Source: Adiantum capillus-veneris (Eukaryota; Streptophyta; Polypodiopsida; Polypodiales; Pteridaceae). Taken from it: a DNA stretch of 64,000 nt. Under the pieces are notes generated by a model, which was not told the DNA's origin, did no database searches, and saw nothing but the letters and a program-made list of their open reading frames with translations. The stretch is taken from NCBI GenBank assembly GCA_014529385.2, contig CM043965.1:14138912-14202911 (forward strand), read 5' to 3'. Each line of letters starts with the position of its first letter. Position 1 is the first letter of the stretch. Below are positions 1 through 10,959 of the stretch, one piece after another. The translations under genes and the position numbers were made by a program.

Positions 1-1011
1 CAATACTTTTGCAAGAGAGAGAGTTTAGAGAACATGACAACAGTTGAGGATCGGATTTATATGGAGGTGGTCCCCCCTCCAATAGGCTTTTGTATTATAC
101 TTGGTACAATACACACTCTTTGTGTTCCTTGTGACCTAGGTGATGCAATGAAGATGGAAAGCTTCATGCATCACGAGCATAACATAAATTTTTAAAAGCA
201 TTAACATCCCCGGCCTTGGTCCCAAGGCCTCAAACACCTTCAAAGGTGGAGAGAGCTAGCGGGGAATGAGGGTAGGGAAGAGAAAGAAGAAACACTCATT
301 GGAGAAAGAAATAGTTCCTCATTTATCATCACTTGTCTTGCTTAGCATATATAATAGCATAGTAATGAAGATGGAAAAGATGGCAAGCTTAAGCTTTGGA
401 GCATGGCTATTGGTTGGATTTGCATTCCATAGCCAAGAGTGTTGGTGTAGGCTCTCAACTTCTCAACAAGCTTGGAGAAGGAGATGAAGCTCTTGCACTT
501 TGTACTACACACAATGAGAGAGAGAGAGAGAGAGAGAGAGTATACCCTACAAGCAAGCCCCCTACTTGCTTGGGTCGACCCCTCTTTCTAGCTCATGCTT
601 TTTGCTCATTGGCTCTTTCAAGCCTACCCAATCACAAGCCTAAGTCAAGTCAAGCAGTAGAGGTAGTCTTTGGGTAAGTGTCCCCCTTTCCTCTTTGAAA
701 GAGGGGGCTTGATAAATGCCTAAACAATTAATTTAATTAGCTAAACCCTCATTGGACCTCTCTAAGGATCAACCAATAGGCTCTGGACACTCCTTGAGGG
801 CAACCTAGCTAGGGGCTTGACATGTGTCCTTCTTGCCTCTTGAGAAAGGGGTGCTCTTTGGGAGAGAGAGAAGTCATCTAACTATCCCCCCTACTTGCAT
901 GGCTCACCCCCTCCTTTGTAGGCTTGCATGTTGACTTTCAAGCCCAAGCTACTTGGCCCCTTACTTGCTTAAGCACCTAGTCATCAAGCATAGGGTTAGT
1001 AAGAGTATGGC

Positions 1012-1046
<35 letters not shown>

Positions 1047-1455
1047 TCTCATCCCCCTAGCTTCAAGGGCTCGCCCCCTCCTTGTGGGGATTGACTTGGA
1101 CCTTCAAGCATATGCCTAGCATAAGTGGCACCTTAGCTATCAAGCATCTCATGCACTTTTAATTATCAAGCACCTCAATCATAGGCCTAGCTTTAACCCA
1201 AGGTCTAAGGACTTTTACACAAACCTTTGGAAGTCTTTAATGAAGCTAACCTTAAGTTCTTTAAGCTCCATTAGCTAGCCTTGCTCTTTGATGGACCATC
1301 TCTCCTTTGGATCCCTTTAACCTTGGCCGCGTGTTGAGACATATCCATAAGCACATGTCTATATTCTAACCCTTGTTCCCATTTATTCCCACATTAAATG
1401 ATCATTAATATGAGAAAATCATTTTTTGGTTAGATATTAATTTTCATGACAGAAA
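1..1455 (-). repeat. Dispersed repeat F, copy 1 (inverted)
   Basis: Read on the minus strand, this stretch matches 50345-50665 plus 53397-54592 almost end to end. Shared landmarks are the sequence before the CT tract and GCAAAAGTATTG (window bases 1-40 against 54520-54592), the GGAGGGGGGACC block, the phrase around CACCAACACTCTTGGC, and the block ATATAGACATGTGCTTA near 1340-1365. It contains short GA/CT tracts at about 516-540 and 1011-1050. No conserved protein is visible. The copy runs off the left edge of the window, so its true end is not seen. It lacks the 2.7-kb element D that splits the other copy, so it is an empty-site copy for that insertion. The repeat class is not recognised. Confidence 0.8.
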
Positions 1456-1662
1456 ATCCAAATCGTATTAGGATAATTACTTTGTTTACCACTTGTATAA
1501 AGCAGCTTATAAAGGTGATATGTACGGCTAGTACCACATAAGAGGAATAAGCCTTAATAGACCTCAATCACAAGCAACCCATATTGAGGCCAAGAGAGTT
1601 TGTGTAGTCTTAAATCCGAGTAAATATGTGCTCCCATTAATAAAGATTGGGTGGTCTCAACA

Positions 1663-1764
<102 letters not shown>

Positions 1765-1852
1765 ACTAGACATAAATAACCACATTAATAAGACAAAAAA
1801 CATGGAGGCATGAAATAGCTATATTCAAATTTTAAAGGCTTGTGATACAATA

Positions 1853-2156
1853 TGTTTTCTTAGCCCGGGGCCAGATGTCCAGTGTCCGGCTGCCCGCCCA
1901 CCGTGTATACTTCCTTATTCATTATATACATATGAATAAGGAGCTCCTCACACATCACTCCCTGAGGTCTTGCTCCACCCACACATTGTGTACTCTCTCC
2001 TTTCCACATGCACACGCATCCACACACATGCACTCTTCAACTAGTATCAGAGCTATGGCAAAGAACCTCGTGCGCGACAACTTTTCGATGACAAACACGA
2101 GAGCGTCGGAGCGTGGCTATGGCAGCTTAAGTTTGGCGATGACGAATCCGGCTTGA
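1853..2156 (+). mobile_element. Ty1/copia-like LTR end, primer site and gag start (remnant)
   Basis: A probable LTR (about 1853-2039) starts TGTTTTCTTAG, contains a TATA-rich stretch near 1919-1930 and ends in TTCA. It is followed two bases later by TAGTATCAGAGC (2042-2053), one base from the TGGTATCAGAGC initiator-Met tRNA primer site typical of copia elements. An ATG at 2055 opens a 33-codon reading frame beginning MAKNLVRDN, as a gag would. The frame stops at 2154-2156 and no pol follows. No second LTR was found, so this is a truncated or non-autonomous element whose right limit is unknown. The left LTR limit is uncertain. Confidence 0.55.
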
Positions 2157-3150
2157 TGGTGCCAGATCTGAGCTTAGACATGTATTTTCAACTTGTATAG
2201 AGTTTGTGTAGCAAGAAAATGCTGAATTTTACGGAGAAACAACAAGAACAAGAAGTGTTCCAGCTCGTCTTTGCTGTTTTTGGCTCTCGAAACGATGTTT
2301 TTTGCATTTCTTTGTCACATGGAGTCATATGGATTTGATCTAGGATTCTAGGTTTGGATTTTAGCACATTCTAGACACGATCATGATGTCCATAGGGAAA
2401 ACTCTACCATATTTTTCCCAGATTCTCGCCATGGTTTATGCGTATCCTTGGTTTGCTCTCTGATGGTTTAGTGGTCGAGTTTACTCCCACTCTGGCAGTT
2501 ATCTGTAATTTTTTGGCTTGTAGTTTGCATTGAGTTTTGGCTCATTTTGCAAAGGAAACTCGATTTGTTTTTTCACGTCTTCTCGCCATAAAAGTTTGCA
2601 GTGTTATGCCATCTTGTACAATGGTCGATATATTCCCACTTTGACAGTGATCGAGTGTTTACTCTCACTTTGATAGGTTTTGTCAGCTTGGACACAGTTT
2701 TGGTGTTCTTGTACCCACTCTCGCAGGAGTGAGGTTAGTGTATGCTTGTGTGGCTATAGATAGACAGTCACACATTTCACAGGTTTTTTTAGATTTTCTC
2801 AAGCAGTTTCTCTTGTGGATGCGTTTTGAGCTAGTTTTCTCTCCACTTGCGTATATGGTTATGCGCTTTATGCTCGGTTGAGCTATTTATCCTAGTTTAT
2901 GCTTGCAAATTATGGAGCTATTTTATGCATATGTGAGCATCAGCTTTGATGCGATTGGTCACAGTTTTCATGATTGTGTAGTGGTTGAGGGTGAAAGCAT
3001 GTATAGGTGGACCACTTTTGCCACTATATAGTATATGGTTTTTGGGGTTGAGAAACTGGGTGGTTTAGGCGTTTGAAACAGTGGGATTAAATTCAAAATT
3101 TATGGAAAAAAAGGGTGAAAATTTGACGTGTACTAAGTGAAAGCGCTTAC
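2157..3150. other. Non-coding, probably interior of the copia remnant
   Basis: No convincing reading frame was seen. A motif close to TACTCCCACTYTGRCAGT recurs loosely at about 2478, 2630, 2658 and 2715, suggesting short internal repeats. The stretch is rich in GTTTT and TTTTG words. Confidence 0.4.
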
Positions 3151-3446
3151 TCATTAATGATCACCTCAAGGTACGTTCAAGCACTTAATGCAAATATTCT
3201 CTCGAGTCTCGTCCCTCCCACTCTGTCTCGCTCGTTCCTCCCCCCTCTCTCTGTCTCGCCAGCACCATTCAGGTTTCTGATTCCCTCTTTCCTCCCTCCT
3301 TTGCATTTCTCTGCTAGTCGAAGCAACAAGCAACAACATCACAACAACAGCAAGCAACTTCAGGCGGAGTACTTTTTGCTGGTCTATGACCAAAAGATGA
3401 ATGGATACAAAAATCTTTTTTGGGCTTTGTGCCAGAGGAGCATTCA

Positions 3447-3755
3447 ATGATTGTGGAGATGGAAAGCCAGGAAGTTGACCTAGCAAGCCAAGGTGAAACT
3501 CTTGCAGGCTTGCAATTGAAAGTCTTAGAGCTTGAGACACAGCTCGATACCACTAGAAGAGAGCTTGCACTAGCTCAAAACAAGCTCACAAAGTACAACA
3601 AAAAGTTTGTTCCTCTTGCAGAAGAAGACATAGTAGCTGCCACAGCCAACCTAAACGCCTTTATGTCTACATCTTCCAACTCTGCGTCCATTGGCTTTGG
3701 TGAATTGTGTTTGAATGAGATTTTGACAGATCTTACTCAACATGTTGAGTTGTAA
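3447..3755 (+). CDS. Hypothetical coiled-coil protein (102 aa)
   Basis: The frame runs from ATG 3447 to TAA 3753-3755. Residues about 15-55 form a clear heptad-like stretch (LQLKVLELETQLDTTRREL), so a coiled coil is likely; the C-terminal half is Ser/Ala-rich. I do not recognise a family. Upstream, 3200-3400 is pyrimidine-rich, then rich in CAACAA, like a plant 5' leader. The gene ends about 180 bases before the C-terminal coding part of a hAT transposase on the other strand and points toward it. It could be a small host gene, an exon of a longer one, or cargo of a transposon. The coding call rests only on length and composition. Confidence 0.3.
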   Translation: MIVEMESQEVDLASQGETLAGLQLKVLELETQLDTTRRELALAQNKLTKYNKKFVPLAEEDIVAATANLNAFMSTSSNSASIGFGELCLNEILTDLTQHVEL

Positions 3756-3932
3756 AAGCTATAAGTTCTATTGTTTTAATCATTCAAGCGATCGTTTAGT
3801 AATCATTCTACATAATCAACTCAAATATTTATCGCTTTGTGTCTTTTTCATCCTATCGGGAAATTATACAATATGTGTAAAATAAAAGTGATAGACAACA
3901 TAACACAAAGTGACATGGTAAAAAGAGAGAGA

Positions 3933-4515
3933 TCATAAGATATGGCCAACAAAACAAAGTAGCTTACAAGTACATCGTACCAAAAGTGATTTAGACAATG
4001 TCGTCACGATAAAACACTGGAACCATGTCATCAATTTCTTCCATGTCTGAACATTCTGAAGACACCTCCCACTATGACTCGCCATCACCTTGCACCTCAG
4101 TAGCAACAACTGACTCATGCCTTTGCTTTATACCAGAGCAATGTTCAGCCGCTCTCATCGCAATGTTGGTTAAAGCGTGGAACAATCTCATATTACAAAA
4201 CACATATACAAGAGCCTTGGCTCGTTTTGGCTATAATCTATTTCTCTTTTTAGCATGTAGGAAGTCAAATGCATACTGATTTTTGTCGCAACTACCACTT
4301 GAAGCAGCAGTAGATAATACTCTGATAGCTACGTGTTGCAATTGTATCTTTTTCCACCATATTCTTTCCGCCACACGTTGACTATTTGCATAACGTGTTG
4401 GTGCATCCAAAGTGTGCCGACCATGGCAGAGGGCACAAGCAGTGATGTGTATTCTAACAAATGCATGGCAAAGTGCTAAAGCAGGTATGAGGCAGGTATG
4501 AAAGGTCAAAAGCAA
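3933..4515 (-). pseudogene. hAT transposase, C-terminal dimerisation part (decayed)
   Basis: Read leftward from about 4400, the translation contains LQHVAIRVLSTAASSGSCD followed by FLHAKKRNRL. This is the typical end of plant hAT transposases (Dimer_Tnp_hAT: a conserved Ile/Val-LS segment, the SSxxC/ERN region and the HTKKRNRL box). An LVYV-like segment follows near 4190, also as in the family. The reading frame is broken and has no start of its own. It lies downstream of, and on the same strand as, the DUF659-type transposase core at 6440-7880. The two pieces are most simply one dead hAT gene separated by about 1.9 kb of inserted or scrambled sequence. Confidence 0.65.
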
Positions 4516-6440
4516 GCAAGAAACAACGATTATGTATACTATATGTGGTTTTTAGGGCCATAATGCTATGTTATGGTGCCTGCCACACATGTGCATGGTC
4601 AAAGTGTTGAAAGTGCAAAAATGAGAGTGGTGGCCCTCATTATGCTCTACAAGTTGGTCCAAACGGCTCTTCAAATGGAGCCACAATGTGTAACATATGG
4701 ATGTTTAAAGTTAGAGTGCATTGCAGATCCAAGACAAATAGGGCAGATGGAGACAGATGGTCAGAGCTAGTTTCAGCAGATAGATGTGAAGTGTTCATCA
4801 TATGGTGCATGTTGGTCTTTTTGGATCAACAATGGGAGTCTCGATTGCCAAGATACAGGGCTTTGAAGTTTTGCAAGGGCCGGTTCTGAGCCAGTTTGGC
4901 CACATTGGGAGTTGTGCCATTCTGATGTTTTTTGAAGCTCAACCGGATTTGCAAAGGTAGTGAATGGAGTATGGAGATGACTAGAGGTAATGGCATGTCA
5001 ATTGGAGTGCGGATTGACAACATACTAAAGTTTGAAAATGGTAGCAGTTGTCGACAGTGTAGTAGTAGATGACTTTTAGCCAGTTTGGGGCGTGTTGTTG
5101 GAGGGCCTGGCAAGATCAAAGGGCAGCAAGGTGTGTATGATTTGAATCCGGTAGGGGGGATATTTTTGTTGTATTTTGAGGCCCGATCATTAAAGCACTG
5201 AGCAGAAGATTGTAGGGCAGTGAAGTGAGGGTTAAAAAAAGAGGTTTTTAAAGTTTCTTTTATGACCAATACTTCGGAGCTTTTGAGGGGAAGTCGCCCA
5301 AACGCTGCCATGTGGCCAACTACGATCCCATAGGTGAGGACGAGAGCTCAAAGCCCGTGATATATATACTAGAGTGTTTTCCCTTCATTAAGCACAATGA
5401 GGGAGAGAGAGATCTCTAGCTCTCAACCATGGCAATGCCGTGTCGGGCACTGTGTGTGGCTTGTGATAGCGCTCTTGAGCAGCATGAGCATCTCTAGTCT
5501 TGTCATGCTATCTCAATGATGCTGCAAGCAATGCCCAATTCCATCCATTGGTTGTGTGCAACGATGATGTGATGGTCCATTGAGGGGGGTGTTCCCGTGC
5601 CCATAAGGGCCCCAAAGCTTTTGATTGAGAGTGAGGATCCCACCCCTTGTCAAAGAGCGATGACAACCAAAGGAGGGCCCTTCGATGAAACTTGGAGCTC
5701 AAGTCAAGCCCAAATTAGAAGGGAGGGTTACATGTAGCATTCGGGCTAAAAAATGAAAGGGTTGGCCAAAAATAGGAGGAGTTGTACATGCCCTATAGGG
5801 CCAATTTTTTGGCAGTTTTGGGCAGCTATTGGAGGAGGGTTTGGAAGAAAAGTTCTGAGTCAATGAGGGCACTGACAGAAAGAGGACTTCTCAAGCTCTC
5901 GGTGAGGAGATCTCCACAAGATTGAAGGATGCCAAAAAAATTTGCACTCGTCGAGGTTGTGCCAACGGAGCCGGATGGTAGCAGGTTTTCATGGTCGTTG
6001 TAGATGGTGATTTTGTCATAATTGGAGCAAACCAAGCCGATTTTTGTGCCCTTTCTTCCCCCTTTCCCCCCTTCTCATCTTTGCTCTACTCAAAGTGTTT
6101 GGTGTCGATGTATGAGTATTGTGTGCCCCCCGGGCCCTCTGTGTGAGTGAGAGAGAAAAAGAGAGAGGTGTGTGTTGTGAGATTGCTAGAAGCTGGAAAA
6201 ATTGGGGTGTATGCTCTTTGCAATTGTCTGAATTGTGCATGCCTTGATATGCGTGTAGACGATGATCTAGATGTGAAGGTGTTTTCTAGTGGATGGGGGT
6301 GCTATGGAAACCCTTGGCTATAGAGAGGCAATTGTTTGTGTGTTGGGTGTGCTCCCTTTTCCCTTTTTTCAGTGTTGATGAAATGCATCTTTTCTCCATT
6401 CAGGCCCTAAGAGTTGCATGCAAACAACTTTGAAACCATG
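4516..6440. other. Unidentified sequence separating the two hAT parts
   Basis: No recognisable protein was found. The longest open frame, 161 codons on the minus strand (5311-4826), has no familiar motif, low-complexity composition and no support beyond length. A short minus-strand frame at 5702-5508 is likewise unrecognised. The block sits where the middle of the hAT gene should be, so it is probably a later insertion. I did not find terminal repeats. Confidence 0.35.
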
Positions 6441-7880
6441 CATCACTTCAATATTGGAGGATTTTTCATGGAGATGAAATTTTGGATCCAAAGCAAATGA
6501 TGTGTAGTGTAACGGCATGTGCATTTGCGCCCATCAAGATTCTGCACATGAAATTAGAAATTCTTTTGTCTCTACCAGTCAAAGTCCTTGAGCGTTTCAA
6601 TGGCTTTTGACATATACTAATACACCTTCCCAAAGACAAAAGAATCTTTATCCACAAAGCGTAGCAAGTCCACAAAGGATTTAGTAAATTCACAACCTTT
6701 TCCACATTTCTCCAAAACACTGGAGAATTGATGATTTGATGAACCTTAATATTGTAGCTTAGTAACTGGGATATTTGATAAGCCATGCATCCCATTGCCT
6801 GTCGACAACTGTCTCCATCAGCGTATGTTGAGAACATCTTTCAGTGTTGACAACACATAATATGCAGTAGCAAACGAAGTCGCACAAAAGATTTGTTATG
6901 CCTTGTTAGGAAAATTTGTTTTGAATAAGGCATATGAAAATTGATGCTCTCTAATGAACGTTACTATTATGTTAACCTCTAGCAAAGTAGTCTTGATTTT
7001 GTCAACTTTGCCAATGTCTTTCAAAAGCAAATTGATAGTATGTGCACCACATGGTACCCATGTTGATTTCGGGTACTTTGCTTGTGTTGCAAGACCTGCA
7101 CCTTAAAATTTACAGCATTGTCGATGACAATGAATGTTACATTCCTTGGCCCTCCAGATTTTGATATGGCACACTCATAGATCTTTGAAAGAAAGGGAAT
7201 GGTTTTTCTTTCAAGGACGTGTGAATGGCTTCTAAAAATACTGACCCTCGGGGACAAATCAACAGCATAGTGATTTTAAAAAGCTTCTTCTGACAATTGT
7301 CCATCCATCCAAAGCTATAGTATACCCAAAGGTAGGAACATATTCCAATACTACACGTTTGAGCGTGATTTCTAACTCATCTTTGACTTTGTCAACATAC
7401 TCTGTACGCATTTTATTATAATCCAACGTCACAAACCTTTTTTTGACAATGCTCATCAATGCATCTTTGAAGATAGGATTGTGCACTACATTGAATGGAA
7501 TACCATATGCGAGAAATGCTTGCGTCCACTTCGAATGTAGAACGTATAACCACTATTTATCAAAAGCTTGATGGAGTGTTTGATCCATAGATATCCCTCT
7601 TCCAATACCATCGGTACAATTTCTCTTAGAATTTGATACATTACTAAATGAACATGCTTCAAAGGATGTTGTACCACCGTGGACTTCACTCTTGGAACAA
7701 AGATTAGGGAAATTGTGCTCTCTATTCTCAGTGCACATCAGATCCCTCTCCTCATTCGCAACAATTTTGTCTTCATCCAATGGATCTACTCTTCCCAGAG
7801 TACGACCGCTTTTGCTTGCCCCTTTAGTTTTTCTCTCAAGGATGGGTCAAGGATTTCCCCCTTTAGTGCTTCAATAAGGT
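6440..7880 (-). pseudogene. hAT-type transposase core with DUF659 domain (decayed)
   Basis: Four minus-strand frames read in order along one transposase. They cover an N-terminal linker with DEDKIVANEERDL (about 7780-7710), the DUF659 start HNPIFKDALMSIVKK (7486-7430), FGYTIALDGWTIVRR (about 7330-7280), and GPRNVTFIVIDNAVNFK (about 7160-7100). A later segment contains HQIINSPVFWRNVEKVVNLL (6750-6690) and then DKDS-like and SLGR sequence. In living relatives the GWT and TDNAxN segments hold catalytic acidic residues; here GWT and the DNA triad core are still visible. Frame changes and stops lie near 7486, 7258 and throughout 7020-6840, so no protein can be made. No terminal inverted repeat was identified with confidence. 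Confidence 0.7.
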
Positions 7881-8095
7881 GACAACATTATTGTAATTGA
7901 AGCACTACTAGCAGTACAAGATAAACATCAAGTACAGTCAAGAAACCTTAATTAGAAATCTTCCTGGAAGTGTGAGCAACGTAAAGTTTTAACACAAGAA
8001 GGTGATAACATTATTGTAGTCACTTGAAGCACTTCTAACCGTACAAGATAAACATCAAGTACGGTCAAAAAGCTTCAATTAAAAACTTGGTCAAA
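7877..8095. repeat. Diverged tandem duplication, unit about 120 bp
   Basis: Bases about 7879-7960 and 8002-8085 share TGATAACATTATTGTA-like starts, GAAGCACT, GTACAAGATAAACATCAAGT and ACCTTAATTAGAAA-like ends with scattered differences. This is an old tandem duplication in AT-rich DNA next to the dead hAT element. Confidence 0.75.
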
Positions 8096-8581
8096 CTTCT
8101 GTCATGTGTGAGTACATCACTCTAACACAAGGACTTAGAGAAATTCCTAATTCTATATTCATTTTGAAGTGTGAGATAAACTCAAACACAACAAAAATGA
8201 ATGATTAAAACCTATATAAATGTATGGAATATATAGCATAATAACACGAAAGTTTAAACACAAGAGAATACTACAACCTAGATCGTAGCAAATAAAAATC
8301 ATAAACATTAATTTATATCCCGTGCAGGTCCATATTCAAGTAAAGTTTCTCATCTCTCAAGCAAAAACTAGCATGTAAATTTTGGGAGTAAAATATTAAT
8401 CTAAGTGAAACAACCAATTATCTCTAGTGCGAGTAAACACTTTTACTCTTGCACAAAGATAAATAGTCACTATTTACAATATGTACCCCATCTTCAAGTG
8501 TGAGTATATACTCCAACACAATGATAGACGATTTAAAAACCTAATCTTCTTCTCTTTAAGTGTGAGAAAACTCCAACACAG
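7970..8581. repeat. Array of degenerate GTGTGAG...CTCCAACAC hairpin motifs
   Basis: At least six copies of a short imperfect palindrome (GTGTGAG, a short spacer, then CTC or TTT with AACACAA) lie at about 7970, 8106, 8168, 8427, 8498 and 8559. The last three are 62-71 bases apart. Copy 8498 reads GTGTGAGTATATACTCC and then AACAC, which can fold into a stem with a small bulge; copy 8427 pairs GTGCGAGTAAA with TTTACTCTTGCAC. The sequence between copies is AT-rich and not conserved. It may be a decayed satellite or subterminal repeat of a DNA transposon. Confidence 0.55.
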
Positions 8582-8843
8582 AAAGAGTGCAATTCTAATT
8601 TTTAAAACTATTCAAAAATATTCAATTTAAAAATAAAAAACAAAAAAACCTCTACAAATTATAATAATTAAAATTTAAGTATATCATTAAAAAAATTTAA
8701 TAAATAACTTAAATCTTTACTTTTGTCATTTTTTAAAAAATCACATTTTTTTCTTGGAGAAGAGGATTTTTTTTTTCAAACAATTTGATACTTGATTGTG
8801 TGAAATGCTACTAGGGGGCACCGGTGGTCGCGTATATAAACTT

Positions 8844-8879
8844 TGCACTTCGATCGAAGAAATCTTCGATCAAAGTGCA
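8844..8879. repeat. Near-perfect palindrome, 17-bp arms
   Basis: Arms 8844-8860 and 8863-8879 are complementary except for one position, with a two-base centre. A TATATAAA word lies just to the left (about 8832-8840). It could be a cruciform, a binding site, or the end of a small transposon. Confidence 0.8.
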
Positions 8880-10320
8880 GAGAAATAATACGGAGGGCCG
8901 AATTCAATAAAGTGTCACTATATAATACAGTCGTTTTATTTGGTCAAACATATTATATAATTAAACGCATACAATACGTTTAATGTTTAACATATAATGC
9001 AACTTAGACCTTTATCAACCAGGAAGACTGCCATAAAAGTATTGAAAGGCTATTGTTTGATAATGGACTTCACGGGAGGGAACATGGTGATTGAGAAAGA
9101 GTTTCCAAAAAGGCTTCTATTAGTGGGGTGACAGCCATGACCTTCCCTAAGATTCCATGGAAAATTTGATAGGGGTGCATCTAAAGTCCAGTACAACCAA
9201 TGGAATGGTCAGCATAAGGATATGAAGGTGCAAAATCAAATCATGCTTAGGTATTTCTACTACCTTCATAAGGGGAGGATGTTCTTAAACATGGTTTTCC
9301 ACTCACTTTTTCTCATTTCTTTTTAAACAAGCCTCACCTCTCTTCCCACTCATTTCAACTGCATTTCTCAACACACTTTCTCCCTTCTCAACTGTATAGT
9401 GGTGGCCACCATCATCCAAATATCATCTTAGTAGGCTTGCTATAAGACTATACAACATTTGCACAACTCCTTAAGCACATTTGGTAAGCATTTCGTTTGA
9501 GGCAGTGCCATCTCTACGCAAAAATAGCATACACATTCGATCTCCCATTGACACTATTTTGGTGCAAAAATGGCACCATTTAGCAAGAAAAACATTTCAT
9601 TTTAAGTCGTGGTCTCTACTCTCTACACAAATTTAGTATGTTAGGATAAGTCCTCACTTACTCTATTTTTGCACAAGGTCGACACCCCTAGCAAGCACAA
9701 GTCAAATTTGACAATAGAACTCAAAATATGGTGATTTCAACCTTTCTAGGCCCCAAACCCTAGGATCGGCTCTTGGCTCTCCTTTTTTGGATGTGAGAGG
9801 TGATCCTAGGGTTTTTGGACCCTCTAGATACACTAGCACGATCAAAGTCACCATTTGAGCCATATTGTTAGTTTTCATTTATTCTTGTTAGTTATAGTAC
9901 CTTGATTGGGTAATTTTAATGATACGCTAATTTCGTGAAAGAGGGACACACTTGAAATAGCACGTATGTTCTTATTGGTGTCGATCTTGTGCAAAATTAG
10001 GCTAGATAGACTTCTCTCCAAGTGCTCTATTCTTGCGTACCAATTCAACACTCTTTATCCTGATAATAAACTTGGATGTAGATGGTGTCCACGGCTTTCT
10101 TCTACACATGAATATAAAAGGCAAGTATTCTTCTAAATTATATGGTTCTATTCACTTACACTATGATTGATGATGCAAGAAGTGAAAGCCATTAGTAGCA
10201 AGGACCAAGCAACCTACTAGGAAGGTTCTTAAAGAGGAGGTTAAATAGTAAGAGCTGGAGGATGAATCAAAACCAAACCAAGGAGAGAGCTCAAAGTATA
10301 AGAAAAGCATGTAGGTAAAA
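8880..10320. other. AT-rich intergenic DNA
   Basis: No gene was recognised on either strand. The region is low in long open frames and shows no obvious repeat beyond short A/T runs. Confidence 0.4.
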
Positions 10321-10324
10321 ATAA

Positions 10325-10528
10325 TCACCTAACAAAAGAATCAATACCAAGATCCCACTTAAGCCTCTTCCAAAGAAGAGAATATTTTTCAAAAGAGTGA
10401 TATGCTTTAGGGAGATTGGGAGAGTCATTGTGGCAATTCTTAAGCTTCCTTTTCAAAAAATTTGCAAGCAAGTCGCAAAGCAATTCAAAATAGATATCAG
10501 GAGGAATTTCATAAAGAGCACAAAACAT
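10325..10528 (-). CDS. Hypothetical open frame (67 codons), unrecognised
   Basis: A minus-strand frame from ATG 10528 to TAG 10327-10325 encodes a basic, aromatic-rich sequence starting MFCALYEIPPDIYFELL. It looks protein-like in composition but matches no family I know. It lies about 150 bases downstream of another coding-like minus-strand fragment (10954-10677), so both may be exons of one decayed gene or unknown element. Confidence 0.25.
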   Translation of the reverse strand: MFCALYEIPPDIYFELLCDLLANFLKRKLKNCHNDSPNLPKAYHSFEKYSLLWKRLKWDLGIDSFVR

Positions 10529-10676
10529 ATCCCTTTTTTAACTTGCAATGTCCCTTTTTGAAGACCAACATTTTGTATAGTATAGCTATACACATCCCTT
10601 GTACATGTTGATTATAAATTTAGAAAATAGAGTAAATACAAGTAAAATGAACCAAAGGCTTCCACTATTATAATTT

Positions 10677-10954
10677 CATTGCCTCCAAGATAGTCTCTCA
10701 ATTTTATTCACGATTATAATAGCCATTGTGTCTGTCTTTGCATATTCATTCCAATCTAGTTGTGTTGACAGAAGCACGTCAATCCCCAAAGAATATTCCA
10801 TGTCATCTTCAACCCCTATACATGACAGACTTAAATACTCTACCAACCATGGTGGGAATTGTTCAAGGTAAGTTGAGATGATGAAAACTAGCTCTAAGTC
10901 TAGCTCTACCTTATCCTCTACTTCCTTTTCTACCTTCTTTTCCTCTTCTATGGT
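10677..10954 (-). pseudogene. Unrecognised coding-like fragment
   Basis: On the minus strand, 92 codons without a stop read from about 10954 to TGA 10679-10677. They begin with a Lys/Glu-rich stretch, then LEQFPPWLVEYL, a segment MEYSLGIDVLLSTQLDWNEY, and end in KIERLSWRQ. The non-repetitive, hydrophobic-patterned sequence looks like real protein. An in-frame TAG lies just upstream and no good start is present. Family unknown. The tract could continue into 10528-10325 after a short intron. Confidence 0.3.
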
Positions 10955-10959
10955 CTTCT

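Noticed and set aside
4826-5311. 161-codon minus-strand open frame as a gene
   Set aside because: No motif, no homologue recognised, and it lies inside foreign sequence splitting a dead transposase.
7970-8581. CRISPR-like array
   Set aside because: Plant nuclear DNA, degenerate repeats, uneven spacing and non-unique AT-rich spacers; no cas genes.
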